The notes below the pieces were generated by a model that worked only from the letters and a program-made list of their open reading frames with translations, was not told where the DNA came from and ran no database searches. Positions 1-8,968 of a stretch of DNA of 64,000 nucleotides are shown one piece after another. Position numbers and translations under genes: made by a program. The DNA comes from a virus: IMG/VR virus record IMGVR_UViG_3300027736_000024, positions 1-64,000 of that record, one strand, 5' to 3'. Position 1 is the first letter of the stretch, and each line of letters opens with the position of its first letter.

Positions 1-903
1 TGTAGTCTTTCTATTGTTCTAGCAAAAGGTTTAGAATATAATGGTATTGAAGATGTGGCTTATTTTAGAGAAAAGTTATTTGCGGCTCTTAAGATTCCTA
101 AGGCTTTCATGGGATATGAAAAAGATTTAACTGGTAAAGCTACACTTGCAGCTGAAGATATACGATTTGCTAGAACAATAGAAAGACTACAAAGAATTCT
201 TATATCTGAACTAACTAAAATTGGTTTAGTACATTTGTATGCTCATGGATACACTAATGAAAGTGCTGCTAACTTTACTCTTTCACTAACTAATCCATCA
301 ATTATTTATGATCAAGAAAGGATTGCTCTATTTAAAGAGAAAATAGATCTTGCTAAACAAGCAATGGAAGGATCTCTTTTACCAAGAGACTTTATTTATG
401 ATAAAATATTCCACTTCTCAGAAGATCAATTTGGTGAATTAGAAGATCAAATAGTTGAAGATAAGAAAAGAGACTTTAGATATAAACAAATTGCTGAGGA
501 AGGAAATGATCCTTCAGAATCAGGCCAAGCATACGGAACTCCTCATCAGATAGCAAGTCTATATGGAGGAAAAGAAGATCAAGTTCTTAATGCTCCTTAT
601 GGATATGATGAAAATAAACCAGGACGTCCTAAAAGTTTTAGTTCAATTAAAGATACAGATAAGTCTGCTTTTGGTCGTGATCCTATTGGTAGTGCTGATA
701 GAATGGATTCTAATGAAACAGGTGAAGATACTATGAAACCAAATTTTAAAGGCGGGTCTGCTTTAGCGCTTGAAAATACAATGACCGAATATTTAAAAAA
801 TAGGAGCATGTTCTCTAAAATGAATAAAGTTTCAAGAAAAGTAAAACTCTTTGAAGAGTCAAATCTTTTAAGTGACGAGAATATAATCGAGGGTTTAGAT
901 TAA
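1..903 (+). CDS. 20: Portal vertex protein, gp20-like (5' end outside window)
   Basis: The frame is open from base 1, so this is the C-terminal part (about 300 codons) of a longer gene. The GTG at 55 is internal, not the start. The segment around bases 52-120 (YFREKLFAALKIP) and the following helix-rich stretch with ARTIERLQ resemble the C-terminal half of T4 gp20, the dodecameric portal at the packaging vertex. The last ~120 residues form a polar Gly/Ser/Asp-rich tail, which varies within this family. Its position upstream of gp21, gp22 and gp23 genes matches T4 order. The family call rests on motif resemblance plus synteny. Confidence 0.8.
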   Translation, partial: CSLSIVLAKGLEYNGIEDVAYFREKLFAALKIPKAFMGYEKDLTGKATLAAEDIRFARTIERLQRILISELTKIGLVHLYAHGYTNESAANFTLSLTNPSIIYDQERIALFKEKIDLAKQAMEGSLLPRDFIYDKIFHFSEDQFGELEDQIVEDKKRDFRYKQIAEEGNDPSESGQAYGTPHQIASLYGGKEDQVLNAPYGYDENKPGRPKSFSSIKDTDKSAFGRDPIGSADRMDSNETGEDTMKPNFKGGSALALENTMTEYLKNRSMFSKMNKVSRKVKLFEESNLLSDENIIEGLD

Positions 904-910
904 TATATAG

Positions 911-918
911 ATATTTAT
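911..918 (+). promoter_or_regulatory. ATATTTAT element, putative promoter -7 box
   Basis: This is a perfect ATATTTAT followed by TA, 21 bases before the ATG at 940. The same octamer recurs at similar distances upstream of many genes in the window. It resembles the Bacteroidota -7 box TAnnTTTG with the final G changed to A. The promoter role is inferred. Confidence 0.45.
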
Positions 919-939
919 TACTAGAGTATTCAAAAAACT

Positions 940-1791
940 ATGGCTATAAAACATTCAAAATATCGCAATACCGGTATTTTATTCGAATTACTAGTTAGAC
1001 AGACTACATCTGATCTAATTAATAATCAAGATTCAAAGGCTGTTAAAATATTAAAAAAATATTTCACTAATACAGAATTAGGAAAGGAATATAGCCTATA
1101 TGGAACATTTTCATCCAGCCCAAAATTAACAGAAGCTAAATCAGAGATTCTTATTTCTACTATTATAGAACAATATAATAAGTTAGATCACGATAAGATA
1201 AATAAGTTAAAGTATAATTTAATTAAAGAAATTAAAGCAAATTACGATTTAGATAATTTTTTTAAAGCCAAAATAGAAAATTATAAGCCTTTTGCTTCAA
1301 TTTATACTATATTTGAATCTCAAAATAGTGAATCTGTTGATACAAAACAACTAATTCTAAATAAAATTAATCTTTTAGAACATCTATCAGTAAAATCTTT
1401 AGATGATACTAAAGCTCCAAAGTCACTGATCCAGGAGTTTATGAAAGAAGATAAAGAAATTAGACTAATGGCTTATAAAATACTTGTAGAAAAATTCAAT
1501 AACAAGTATCAAAACATGTCTGAAAAGCAAAAAGATGTATTAAAAGAATATATTACAAACATTTCTGATACAAAAAATTTAAGAGTTTATCTAAATGGAC
1601 AATTAAAGACCATAAAATCAGAATTAGTATCACTAAAAGAATCTACACAAGATCAAGTTGTAAAAATTAAATTAGAAGAAGTACTTAAGTTTGTTACTCC
1701 TATTAAAGAGAATCAAACTATTAAAGACGAGATAATTACTGGTATTCTTCAGTATCTAGATTTAATTGATGAGCTAAAAAGATCTGCATAA
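940..1791 (+). CDS. Hypothetical helical protein between portal and protease genes
   Basis: 283 residues, Lys/Glu-rich and predicted almost wholly helical, with no signal peptide or membrane segment. I do not recognise a family. In T4 the interval between genes 20 and 21 encodes prohead core proteins gp67 and gp68, so a role in prohead core or head assembly is possible, but this protein is larger than either and no homology is visible. Its stop overlaps the next start (TAATG), so the two are probably translationally coupled. Confidence 0.6.
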   Translation: MAIKHSKYRNTGILFELLVRQTTSDLINNQDSKAVKILKKYFTNTELGKEYSLYGTFSSSPKLTEAKSEILISTIIEQYNKLDHDKINKLKYNLIKEIKANYDLDNFFKAKIENYKPFASIYTIFESQNSESVDTKQLILNKINLLEHLSVKSLDDTKAPKSLIQEFMKEDKEIRLMAYKILVEKFNNKYQNMSEKQKDVLKEYITNISDTKNLRVYLNGQLKTIKSELVSLKESTQDQVVKIKLEEVLKFVTPIKENQTIKDEIITGILQYLDLIDELKRSA

Positions 1792-2507
1792 TGAAAGAAT
1801 TTAATCAACAATTTTCAACACTACGTCTTAGAGAAGAGTTTGAAGGTCAGTATGACAAAGTATTATTTTCTACAAATGATCCTAAAGTAGACAATCTATT
1901 AAATACAGAATTTTACGATAAATTAGATAAAGATGGAGACTACTATTCTCTAGATGCCGATACATTTGATAAATTCGAAGACAAGGCTTTTAGTATGGGA
2001 CTTAATATGACTGATATTGTAAAAAAAGAAAATGTAGATGAAGAAGGATCTGTAACTGGTGGAGGCGAAGCTTTTTTACCAGGTCTTGATGTACCTGAGA
2101 AGGTATATAAAGCAGGATACACTAAAAAAGTAAAAGAAGCTAAAGATGTTGAGCCAAAACTAGCTGCTGGTAAAAGTAAAAATATAATGAAAGGTTGGGA
2201 AGAAGCTCCATCAATACCTAATCGCCCTTCAAAAGGAGGATTTATCTATAAGCAATTATTTGAGTATTTAAAAGAACCTTTACAAGAAGGAATTAAAACA
2301 GAAATAACTAAGCGTAATAAATCTCAACAATTTAATGAAGCTGCTAAGTTAGCAAATAAAAAATTAAAAGAAGTAAATGCTATATTAGAATATGCTTCTA
2401 AATTAAAATTAGAATTACATGAGACAGGAAATGCTCCGACAAACCGTCTTATGGAAAAAATAAAATTATCAGTTGTAGAAGCTTATAAAAAGATAAAAGA
2501 GCTATAA
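1791..2507 (+). CDS. Hypothetical protein, head-module
   Basis: 238 residues: an acidic N-terminal half, a Gly-rich linker near residues 82-97, and a Lys/Glu-rich helical C-terminal half (about 145-238). No recognised domain. It is coupled on both sides by one-base TAATG overlaps, so it belongs to the head operon between portal and protease. A structural or core-assembly role is inferred from position only. Confidence 0.6.
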   Translation: MKEFNQQFSTLRLREEFEGQYDKVLFSTNDPKVDNLLNTEFYDKLDKDGDYYSLDADTFDKFEDKAFSMGLNMTDIVKKENVDEEGSVTGGGEAFLPGLDVPEKVYKAGYTKKVKEAKDVEPKLAAGKSKNIMKGWEEAPSIPNRPSKGGFIYKQLFEYLKEPLQEGIKTEITKRNKSQQFNEAAKLANKKLKEVNAILEYASKLKLELHETGNAPTNRLMEKIKLSVVEAYKKIKEL

Positions 2508-3457
2508 TGAAGAACGAAAAATACCAATTACAAAAATTAGCTGGTCTTCTTAAAGAAAATATTAATGAAGCCAGTTCCAAATCAGCAGCCGAAAAATTAG
2601 AGGCTATACTTATCAATTTAAGTCGTAATATATCAACAGATTCTAATATACCAACAGCTTCAAAACAAGGACTATTAGGTGCTTTCAATGAAATGATGGA
2701 TATAGTTAATGATATCTTAGATGCTGAAGAAGCTGATTCATTCTATGATGATGACGACTACGGCTCAGACGACCCAGAAGACGGTCATGGCCCTATGGAA
2801 GAAGACGAAATAAGTGAAGCTTATGTACCAAGTAATATAAAAAAGTTTGCAAAAGACAAAGGTGTAACCTCTTTGGTAAATAAAGTTGCCGCATGGGCAG
2901 AAAAAGCAGGTAAAGGAATCAGAGGCGGTACAGCAGTAGGTAAAAACTATAATACACTCGTATTAGATTTAGGAAATCAAGACGGATCAATTAGTATAGA
3001 TATTCCTGAAGACGATGACAAAAAGCCTATTATAAAATTATATCATAAAGTTGTATTTGATGCTAAATCATTTGCAGCCGTATTAAATGCACAATCTGAT
3101 GATAAAAATATATCAGAGTTAGATGCTAATGATCCTATTTTAATGAAAGTAAGAGCTGCAGCATATCAAAAATCTCAACCAAAATCTGAACCTGTAAAAA
3201 CAATTAATCCTGATTATAAGGCTATTAAAAATTCTGAAAAGATTAAAGTACTTTTAAGGCACAGAGCTGAATTAATGAGTGATATGGAGCAAGAAGCAGA
3301 ACCAGAAGGCGGGCCAATTGCTGATAGATATGGACGTGATTTAAATAGAATTGATAAAGCCCTTGCAAAGTTAAGAGGACAAGATTCTGAAACTAATTCA
3401 TATATGGATAAAGCAGAAATAGAAAGAAGAGCCGCAACAATAATGCGACTACCATAA
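2507..3457 (+). CDS. Hypothetical acidic protein, head-module
   Basis: 316 residues. The N-terminus carries LQKLAGLLKENINEA, and a similar motif (NKLQKTAGIKINE) opens the gene at 57758, suggesting a shared short N-terminal module. A strongly acidic Asp/Glu block at about residues 77-105 is followed by a mixed alpha/beta region and a charged helical C-terminus. Its start overlaps the preceding stop (TAATG). Position suggests a head or prohead-core component; no family was recognised. Confidence 0.6.
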   Translation: MKNEKYQLQKLAGLLKENINEASSKSAAEKLEAILINLSRNISTDSNIPTASKQGLLGAFNEMMDIVNDILDAEEADSFYDDDDYGSDDPEDGHGPMEEDEISEAYVPSNIKKFAKDKGVTSLVNKVAAWAEKAGKGIRGGTAVGKNYNTLVLDLGNQDGSISIDIPEDDDKKPIIKLYHKVVFDAKSFAAVLNAQSDDKNISELDANDPILMKVRAAAYQKSQPKSEPVKTINPDYKAIKNSEKIKVLLRHRAELMSDMEQEAEPEGGPIADRYGRDLNRIDKALAKLRGQDSETNSYMDKAEIERRAATIMRLP

Positions 3458-3483
3458 AAAATTTAAATAAAAAATAAATAGCC

Positions 3484-3609
3484 ATGGCAAAAGCTGCAAG
3501 TAGTTTAATTAAAATTAGTTTTGGTAAAAAGAAAAAAGGAGTTGCAAAAAAATCATTTAATAAACATGATAGAAAAGAAAGAAACTATCGTGGACAAAGA
3601 AAAGCCTAA
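3484..3609 (+). CDS. Small highly basic 41-residue protein
   Basis: This short open frame starts MAKAASSLIKISFG and continues with a run of Lys, then Lys/Arg/His-rich sequence ending RGQRKA. About a third of residues are Lys or Arg. It fills the gap between two head genes exactly, begins 26 bases after the previous stop and ends 12 bases before the next start, in the same direction. The composition suggests binding to DNA or to acidic core proteins. That role is inferred, and the gene call itself is moderately sure. Confidence 0.5.
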   Translation: MAKAASSLIKISFGKKKKGVAKKSFNKHDRKERNYRGQRKA

Positions 3610-3616
3610 TATTTAT
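3609..3616 (+). promoter_or_regulatory. ATATTTAT element, very close to a start codon
   Basis: A perfect octamer ends only five bases before the ATG at 3622. If it is a -7 box, the transcript would begin at or next to the start codon, giving a leaderless mRNA. Confidence 0.35.
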
Positions 3617-3621
3617 AGAAT

Positions 3622-4713
3622 ATGACAACACTAGAATTATATAAGAAACATAAATCCGGAACAGTAAGCCGTGATAAATTTCTATACGAAGTTCGTAGAG
3701 ATAATAATTTACCTTGGGTAACTAACATTACATCTTATGATGATGCAGTAAAAATCCTTAAAAACAAAGGCATTATTCGTGAAATGGATGCTAATGTTGC
3801 AGTAGATCCAGCTGTTGATCTTGTAAATCCTTATTTCCTTAAAAAAGGAGTTCAATCTATTCTTGCAAAAGAGAAAGAATTAACTAATGATTCTTATGTA
3901 AATGCTCTTAATAAAGCAGCTAAAAATTTAATAAAAGATCCAAACTTCTACGAAGTAGACATGCTAGCTAATGCGGATGAGATTGAAAAAGCTGATGCTA
4001 AACTTCAAATGGAGCCTGTTAAAAAAGACAACTTTAATAATGAAGATCGTGAGATGAAGAAGATTAAAGGTAAAAATGATGCTAAAGCTAATACTAAAGT
4101 TAGTACTAAAGAAAATAAAAAAGGAAAACCAAAAGGTGTAGAGATCATGAAAGAAGCAGTTCTTGATGAACTTCTTTCTTCCCTTAAAAAAAAAGATTTA
4201 GTTAATGAAGATATACATCCTACTTATAATGTAGGTGCCGAAGTATATACTCATAATGGTAAGGGTAAAATAAAAGAAATTATTGGTAGTACTTTTACTA
4301 TTGAAATGGAAGATGGCTCTTTAGAAGATGTTCAAATAAATACTGTAGATCATCATACAGAAAAAGCTAAAGAGGCAGAAAATGAAACCCAACTTAATAA
4401 GCATGAATTAGATGCTGCTTGGGCACAAAGAGATAAAGAAAATCCCAAAGTATTTGGTGGAATGCTTGGTGATCCTGAATATTGGCAAACACCTTTAGAT
4501 CCTGAGACTATCAAAAAATATATTGACAAGTATAAGGATGATAAAGAAAAAATAAAACGTCTTTATACTAAGCTAAAAGAATTAACTATTATAAAAAAGA
4601 AAGGCGGTTCTGCAATACCTGGCGCTGTTTTTGGAAGTCCAGGAACAGCAACGCAATATATAAATTCTTTAGAGCCATCTGCAAAAAGTCAAGTAATACA
4701 ACAAAATTTATAA
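3622..4713 (+). CDS. Hypothetical structural protein with KOW/CarD-like segment
   Basis: 363 residues. The N-terminal ~100 residues are helical. A long Lys-rich linker spans about 130-175. At about 198-240 a beta segment with VGAEVYTHNGKGKI and a following acidic loop looks like a small SH3/KOW or CarD-type barrel. The C-terminus is helical, with a Gly/Ala-rich tail. It lies directly before the gp21 gene with a TAATG overlap, so it is likely part of the prohead core or head set. No named family was recognised. Confidence 0.55.
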   Translation: MTTLELYKKHKSGTVSRDKFLYEVRRDNNLPWVTNITSYDDAVKILKNKGIIREMDANVAVDPAVDLVNPYFLKKGVQSILAKEKELTNDSYVNALNKAAKNLIKDPNFYEVDMLANADEIEKADAKLQMEPVKKDNFNNEDREMKKIKGKNDAKANTKVSTKENKKGKPKGVEIMKEAVLDELLSSLKKKDLVNEDIHPTYNVGAEVYTHNGKGKIKEIIGSTFTIEMEDGSLEDVQINTVDHHTEKAKEAENETQLNKHELDAAWAQRDKENPKVFGGMLGDPEYWQTPLDPETIKKYIDKYKDDKEKIKRLYTKLKELTIIKKKGGSAIPGAVFGSPGTATQYINSLEPSAKSQVIQQNL

Positions 4714-5345
4714 TGAACAAACAACTTCTAATAGAATATAATGCATTTAGCCCGCTTCCTCATTCATTAACTGAAGGTAGAAGATTAGCTAATGGTAATA
4801 TGGTAGTATCTGGTTTAGTTCAGGCTTGTGACAAGCCTAATGCAAATCATAGAATATATCCATATGGAATTCTATTTCAACAAGTTGAAAAATATATTGC
4901 AGGTCCTATTGCTGAAAATAGAGCTTTAGGAGAATTAGATCATCCAGAATCTAGTGTTATTAATCTTAAAAATGTTAGTCATAATATAATTAAGATGTGG
5001 TGGGATGGAAAAGATCTTTATGGAGATATTGAAATACTTCCAACTCCTTCTGGTAATATATTAAAGGAATTATTTAGAAATAATATTACTGTGGGAATTT
5101 CATCTAGAGCTATGGGTTCTGTTTCTCCTATTGGTGAAGGTCTAGTACAAGTTGAAGACGATCTTGATCTTATTTGTTGGGATTTTGTTTCAACACCATC
5201 AACATATGGTGCATACATGAAACCTGTTTCTGGATTAAGAGAATCTGTTGATAGAAATATTCAACAAAATACAAATACCTCTAAGATTAACAGAATGATT
5301 TCTGATATTATTTGTTCTCAGTCAGGCATCTGTTGCCTTCACTAG
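4713..5345 (+). CDS. 21: Prohead core protease, gp21-like (peptidase S80)
   Basis: 210 residues, matching the size of T4 gp21, the serine protease that matures the prohead by cleaving scaffold and capsid precursors. Visible landmarks are GELDHP with His77, the nucleophile region VGISSRAMGS with Ser130/131, and WDFVSTPS with Asp157. This is the His-Ser-Asp pattern of herpesvirus-like prohead proteases. The start overlaps the preceding stop. The short Cys-rich tail at the very end is unusual. The gene precedes scaffold and capsid genes, as in T4. Confidence 0.9.
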   Translation: MNKQLLIEYNAFSPLPHSLTEGRRLANGNMVVSGLVQACDKPNANHRIYPYGILFQQVEKYIAGPIAENRALGELDHPESSVINLKNVSHNIIKMWWDGKDLYGDIEILPTPSGNILKELFRNNITVGISSRAMGSVSPIGEGLVQVEDDLDLICWDFVSTPSTYGAYMKPVSGLRESVDRNIQQNTNTSKINRMISDIICSQSGICCLH

Positions 5346-5362
5346 TAAAAATATTTTTGTAA

Positions 5363-5395
5363 ATATTTATTTTTGCAGTAAATCTACATATTTAT
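5363..5395 (+). promoter_or_regulatory. Two ATATTTAT elements in the gp21-gp22 gap
   Basis: Perfect octamers lie at 5363-5370 and 5388-5395, in a 142-base AT-rich gap that holds no gene. Either could drive the scaffold/capsid genes, leaving a leader of 90-120 bases. Confidence 0.4.
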
Positions 5396-5487
5396 TGCAT
5401 ATGTACTAATTCTAATATAGTACTACTAGATTACAATCCTATATTGCTTCCTAATCTAATAAGCAATTACAATCAACATTTTTACAA

Positions 5488-6537
5488 ATGAGTAACCTTT
5501 ACCAGGATGCAATCCTCGATGCTAAAGCTTTACGCGCTAGTGCAATGGCCAACGCAAAAGCCGCTTTAGAAGAAGCATTTGAGCCTAAGATCCAAGAAAT
5601 GATGCGTCTTAAACTCTCTGAAGAGTTTGATTCGTTAGAAGAAGATGACAATGGCATAGCTGCCGATGATGTCTCAACTGATGCTATAAATGACATGGAA
5701 GAAGAATCTGTATCTCCAGTAGGTATGGAAGAAAACATGGACATTAATGAAGCTGAACTTGAAGAAATTCTTGCTCAACTAGAAGAATTATCAAAAGAAG
5801 AAGATCAATCACCACTTCAAGAAGCTGAAGAAGCTGATGAGGCTGAAGAAGCTGAAGAAGATGATGAAGATTCTAAAGAAATTGGAGATGAAACAAAAAT
5901 CATCGATATTACTTTAGGAGATCTTAAACAAGTACTTCAATCTGTAATGGCAGGAGCTGAAACAATGGATCTAGGAATGGATCAAGATGTTTCTGATGCA
6001 GAAGCCAATGACGCAGAAGCTGAATCTGAAATCTCTCTTGATGAAATTCTAGCTGAACTTGAAATGGAAGAAGGTAATGAAAAAGCGGGACAGTATGAAG
6101 CTGAACTAACTTCAGAAACTGATAACCAATCTTCTAAAAAAGACATGTTTGAAAAGAAGCACAAAAAAGAAGAAGATGACGGTGAACTTGAAGAAGCTAA
6201 AGCTACTATTGAAACACTTCGTCAAAATCTTCAAGAAGTTAATCTTCTTAATGCTAAGTATCTTTACATGAATAAGTTGTTTAAATCTAAGTCTTTAACT
6301 GAATCTCAAAAAGTAAAAGTTATCAACGCTCTTGATCGTGCTAGTAATGTAGCAGAAGTTAAGAACACTTATGAAACTTTGAAAGAGTCTTTTAGTGAAA
6401 CTAAGAAAACTCAACTTAAAGAATCAATTGGTTTTGCTTCACAAGCCGCAGGTATGGCTCCAAAAGGTAATATAGTGGATGCAGATCCATTTATTAACAG
6501 ATGGCAGACACTTGCTGGTATTTCAAAAAGAAAATAA
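5488..6537 (+). CDS. 22: Prohead core scaffolding protein, gp22-like
   Basis: 349 residues, very rich in Glu, Asp and Ala, with long coiled-coil stretches from about 70 to 320. It ends in a conserved-looking FINRWQTLAGI tail that may contact the capsid protein. T4 gp22 is the main scaffold removed by gp21 after capsid assembly; acidic helical composition and the slot between gp21 and gp23 genes are its usual marks. Several (I/L)xE sites could serve as gp21 cleavage points. The call is by composition and synteny. Confidence 0.78.
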   Translation: MSNLYQDAILDAKALRASAMANAKAALEEAFEPKIQEMMRLKLSEEFDSLEEDDNGIAADDVSTDAINDMEEESVSPVGMEENMDINEAELEEILAQLEELSKEEDQSPLQEAEEADEAEEAEEDDEDSKEIGDETKIIDITLGDLKQVLQSVMAGAETMDLGMDQDVSDAEANDAEAESEISLDEILAELEMEEGNEKAGQYEAELTSETDNQSSKKDMFEKKHKKEEDDGELEEAKATIETLRQNLQEVNLLNAKYLYMNKLFKSKSLTESQKVKVINALDRASNVAEVKNTYETLKESFSETKKTQLKESIGFASQAAGMAPKGNIVDADPFINRWQTLAGISKRK

Positions 6538-6550
6538 AATAAATAAAACA

Positions 6551-8206
6551 ATGGCAAACTTAGTACAATCTTTACTAACCGAATCTGCCCAAACAGCATT
6601 CTCTGATCAACATGGTGTTGCTCAGAAATTATGCAAGAAATGGGTAAAATCAGGTCTTTTAGAAGGCCTTCAAGATTACGACAAAAATAACATGTCGTTA
6701 ATGCTTGAGAATCAAGCTAAACAATTAGTAATCGAATCTTCTCAAACAGGTGGAACTGGCACACAAGCAACTTTCACAGCTGGTAACGGCGAACAATGGG
6801 CTGGTGTAGCTTTACCTTTAGTTCGTAAGATCTTTGGTCAAATCGCATCTAAAGAGTTCGTTTCAGTTCAACCAATGAACTTACCTGCAGGTTTGGTGTT
6901 CTATCTTGATTTCCAATACGGAAATACAAAATCACCTTTTACTGCTGATACTTCTATTTATGGTACTGCAACTGCAAACTTTGGTAACGCGGCTGCTGGC
7001 GGTCTTTATGGAGCTGGTCGTTTTGGTTATTCTTTAAACCAATTCTCTGCTTCTATTGTAGGCCCAACCTCAGCTTCTGCAACTCAGTTTGAAGTAGATT
7101 ACGATGCTGCTTATACAGCTTCTACTCCAAATGGTATTGTTAAATTAACTGTACCAACTTCATCATTAAGTGGATCTTTAAATTTTGATGGTGTTCGTGC
7201 TTTCACTATTGCTACTGGTTCTGGTACTTTTGCTGTTACTGATGTTCTTCAGCAATTTACAGCCGTATCTTCAAGTGCTGCTGGTGTATTTATCAACTTC
7301 TTTATTAACAAAGGATTTTCTGGTAGTACAACTGCGCCTTATATCGTTAGCTATAATAAAGCTACTGATTTTAACTCACGTGGTGATTTCGAAGATCGTT
7401 CAGGACTTCCTGCAGTTCCTAATAATCAGTCTGCGACTTCAATTGTTATCCCTGATATCAATGTACAAATGAAGAGCCAAACCATTTCTGCTAAAACTCG
7501 TAAGTTAAAAGCACAATGGACTCCAGAATTTGCACAAGACCTTAACGCTTATCATTCACTTGATGCTGAAGCTGAATTGACTGGTCTTCTTTCTGAACAT
7601 ATCTCTCTTGAGATTGATCTTGAAATATTAGACATGTTAATTCAAAATGCTCCAACTATTGAGTACTGGTCTGCAAAGGTTGGTAATCAAATTAACCAAA
7701 ATGCGTCTACTGGATTTACTGCAAACACTGCTGGTGTTTATTATACTCAAATGAGTTGGTTCCAAACTCTTGGAATTAAACTTCAAAAAGTATCTAACAT
7801 CATTCACCAACGTACATTACGTGGTGGTGCTAACTTCCTAGTTGTTTCTCCAACTATCGCTACTATCCTTGAATCAATCCCTGGATTTGCAGCTGATACC
7901 GATGGTGCAGCAGATACTATGAAATATGCATTTGGTGTTCAGAAAATTGGCCAATTAAATAGTCGTTATAAAGTATACAAAAACCCTTACATGGTTGAGA
8001 ACGCTATCCTTTTAGGATTCCGTGGTAATCAATTCCTTGAGTGTGGTGCTGTTTACTCTCCATACGTTCCATTGATTATGACTCCACTTGTGTACGATCC
8101 AAATACCTTCACTCCAAGAAAAGGTATTATGACTCGTTACGCAATGACTATGGTACGTCCTGAATACTATGGTTTAGTATTGGTAGCTGATACCAACGTT
8201 ATCTAA
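6551..8206 (+). CDS. 23: Major capsid protein, gp23-like
   Basis: 551 residues from the ATG at 6551. An in-frame ATG at 6479 lies inside the scaffold gene and is not used. The N-terminal region has the gp23 signature KWVKSGLLEGL followed by NMSLMLENQAKQL. The sequence VIE at residues 60-62, just before a Ser/Gly-rich stretch, is a plausible gp21 cleavage site removing the propeptide. The conserved core continues with GVALPLVRKIFGQI and VQPMNLPAG, and ends with a typical MVRPEYYG region. The length is close to T4 gp23 (521). A strong terminator follows. Confidence 0.95.
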   Translation: MANLVQSLLTESAQTAFSDQHGVAQKLCKKWVKSGLLEGLQDYDKNNMSLMLENQAKQLVIESSQTGGTGTQATFTAGNGEQWAGVALPLVRKIFGQIASKEFVSVQPMNLPAGLVFYLDFQYGNTKSPFTADTSIYGTATANFGNAAAGGLYGAGRFGYSLNQFSASIVGPTSASATQFEVDYDAAYTASTPNGIVKLTVPTSSLSGSLNFDGVRAFTIATGSGTFAVTDVLQQFTAVSSSAAGVFINFFINKGFSGSTTAPYIVSYNKATDFNSRGDFEDRSGLPAVPNNQSATSIVIPDINVQMKSQTISAKTRKLKAQWTPEFAQDLNAYHSLDAEAELTGLLSEHISLEIDLEILDMLIQNAPTIEYWSAKVGNQINQNASTGFTANTAGVYYTQMSWFQTLGIKLQKVSNIIHQRTLRGGANFLVVSPTIATILESIPGFAADTDGAADTMKYAFGVQKIGQLNSRYKVYKNPYMVENAILLGFRGNQFLECGAVYSPYVPLIMTPLVYDPNTFTPRKGIMTRYAMTMVRPEYYGLVLVADTNVI

Positions 8207-8230
8207 TAATAACAATTAGATATATAATAA

Positions 8231-8258
8231 AGCCCAACCCCGTAAGGTTGGGTTTTTT
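8231..8258 (+). terminator. Rho-independent terminator after the capsid gene
   Basis: A perfect seven-base stem CCCAACC/GGTTGGG with a six-base loop is followed by six T. It closes the head operon 25 bases after the capsid stop. Confidence 0.9.
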
Positions 8259-8273
8259 ATTTACTATAACTCA

Positions 8274-8281
8274 ATATTTAT
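8274..8281 (+). promoter_or_regulatory. ATATTTAT element upstream of phoH
   Basis: A perfect octamer just after the capsid terminator and 15 bases before the ATG at 8297. A promoter is expected here because the preceding operon has ended. Confidence 0.45.
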
Positions 8282-8296
8282 TTGAAAAGGTATCTG

Positions 8297-8968
8297 ATGG
8301 ACAATCCAAAAAAAACTGCAAAGAGGTCTTTAAAAAATCCAATTAAGTTCGGAGTAAATTTAAATGAAGAACAAAAACAAGCAAAAGCGGTTATATTAAG
8401 TAATAAAATAACTGTTTTAAGAGGTCAAGCAGGTTCTGGTAAATCTTTAGTTGCGGCTCAAGTTGCTTTAGATCTTTTATTTCATCGTGAAGTTGAAAAA
8501 ATAATCCTAACAAGGCCCGCAGTAACATCAGGTGAAGAGATAGGATATCTTCCAGGAGATAAAGATGCTAAATTAGCTCCTTATACAGCAGCTATATATG
8601 ATAATATGTATAGGCTTTATAATAAAGAGAAAATAGATAAAGCAATACTAGAGGGAGAAATAGAAGTTATACCTTTAGCATTTATGAGAGGTAGAAATTT
8701 ATCAAATTGTTGTATTGTAGTAGATGAAGGGCAAAATATTACACATAGACAAATGGAATTAATGTTAGGTCGTATTTGTAATGGTAGTAGAATGATTATA
8801 TGCGGTGATGGCGCACAGATTGATTTAAAAGATAAAAAAATGAGTGGTTTTAATTTCATATGTACTAATTTTAAAGAGGTACCAGGTTTTAGTATAGTCA
8901 CTTTGAAAACAAATCATCGTGATCCAATAGTAGAAAAAATTCTTGAAATATATAAAGCACACGATTAA
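8297..8968 (+). CDS. phoH: PhoH-like ATPase
   Basis: 223 residues from the ATG at 8297. A TTG at 8282 is in frame but overlaps the putative promoter box. Walker A is GQAGSGKS (43-50) and Walker B is VVDEGQN (141-147); the TRPAVTSGEEIGYLPGD segment is typical of PhoH. PhoH-type proteins are very common in T4-like marine and freshwater phages. They are P-loop ATPases linked to RNA metabolism, with an unsettled role during infection. The stop overlaps the next start (TAATG). Confidence 0.9.
   Translation: MDNPKKTAKRSLKNPIKFGVNLNEEQKQAKAVILSNKITVLRGQAGSGKSLVAAQVALDLLFHREVEKIILTRPAVTSGEEIGYLPGDKDAKLAPYTAAIYDNMYRLYNKEKIDKAILEGEIEVIPLAFMRGRNLSNCCIVVDEGQNITHRQMELMLGRICNGSRMIICGDGAQIDLKDKKMSGFNFICTNFKEVPGFSIVTLKTNHRDPIVEKILEIYKAHD

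Noticed and set aside
6479-6550. Upstream ATG as the capsid gene start
   Set aside because: It lies inside the scaffold gene, and the added 24 residues do not resemble gp23; the ATG at 6551 fits the family.
7185-7472. Plus-strand 95-codon hydrophobic frame inside the capsid gene
   Set aside because: It lies wholly within the well-supported gp23-like gene in another frame and is Leu/Val-rich, as expected of a shifted reading.
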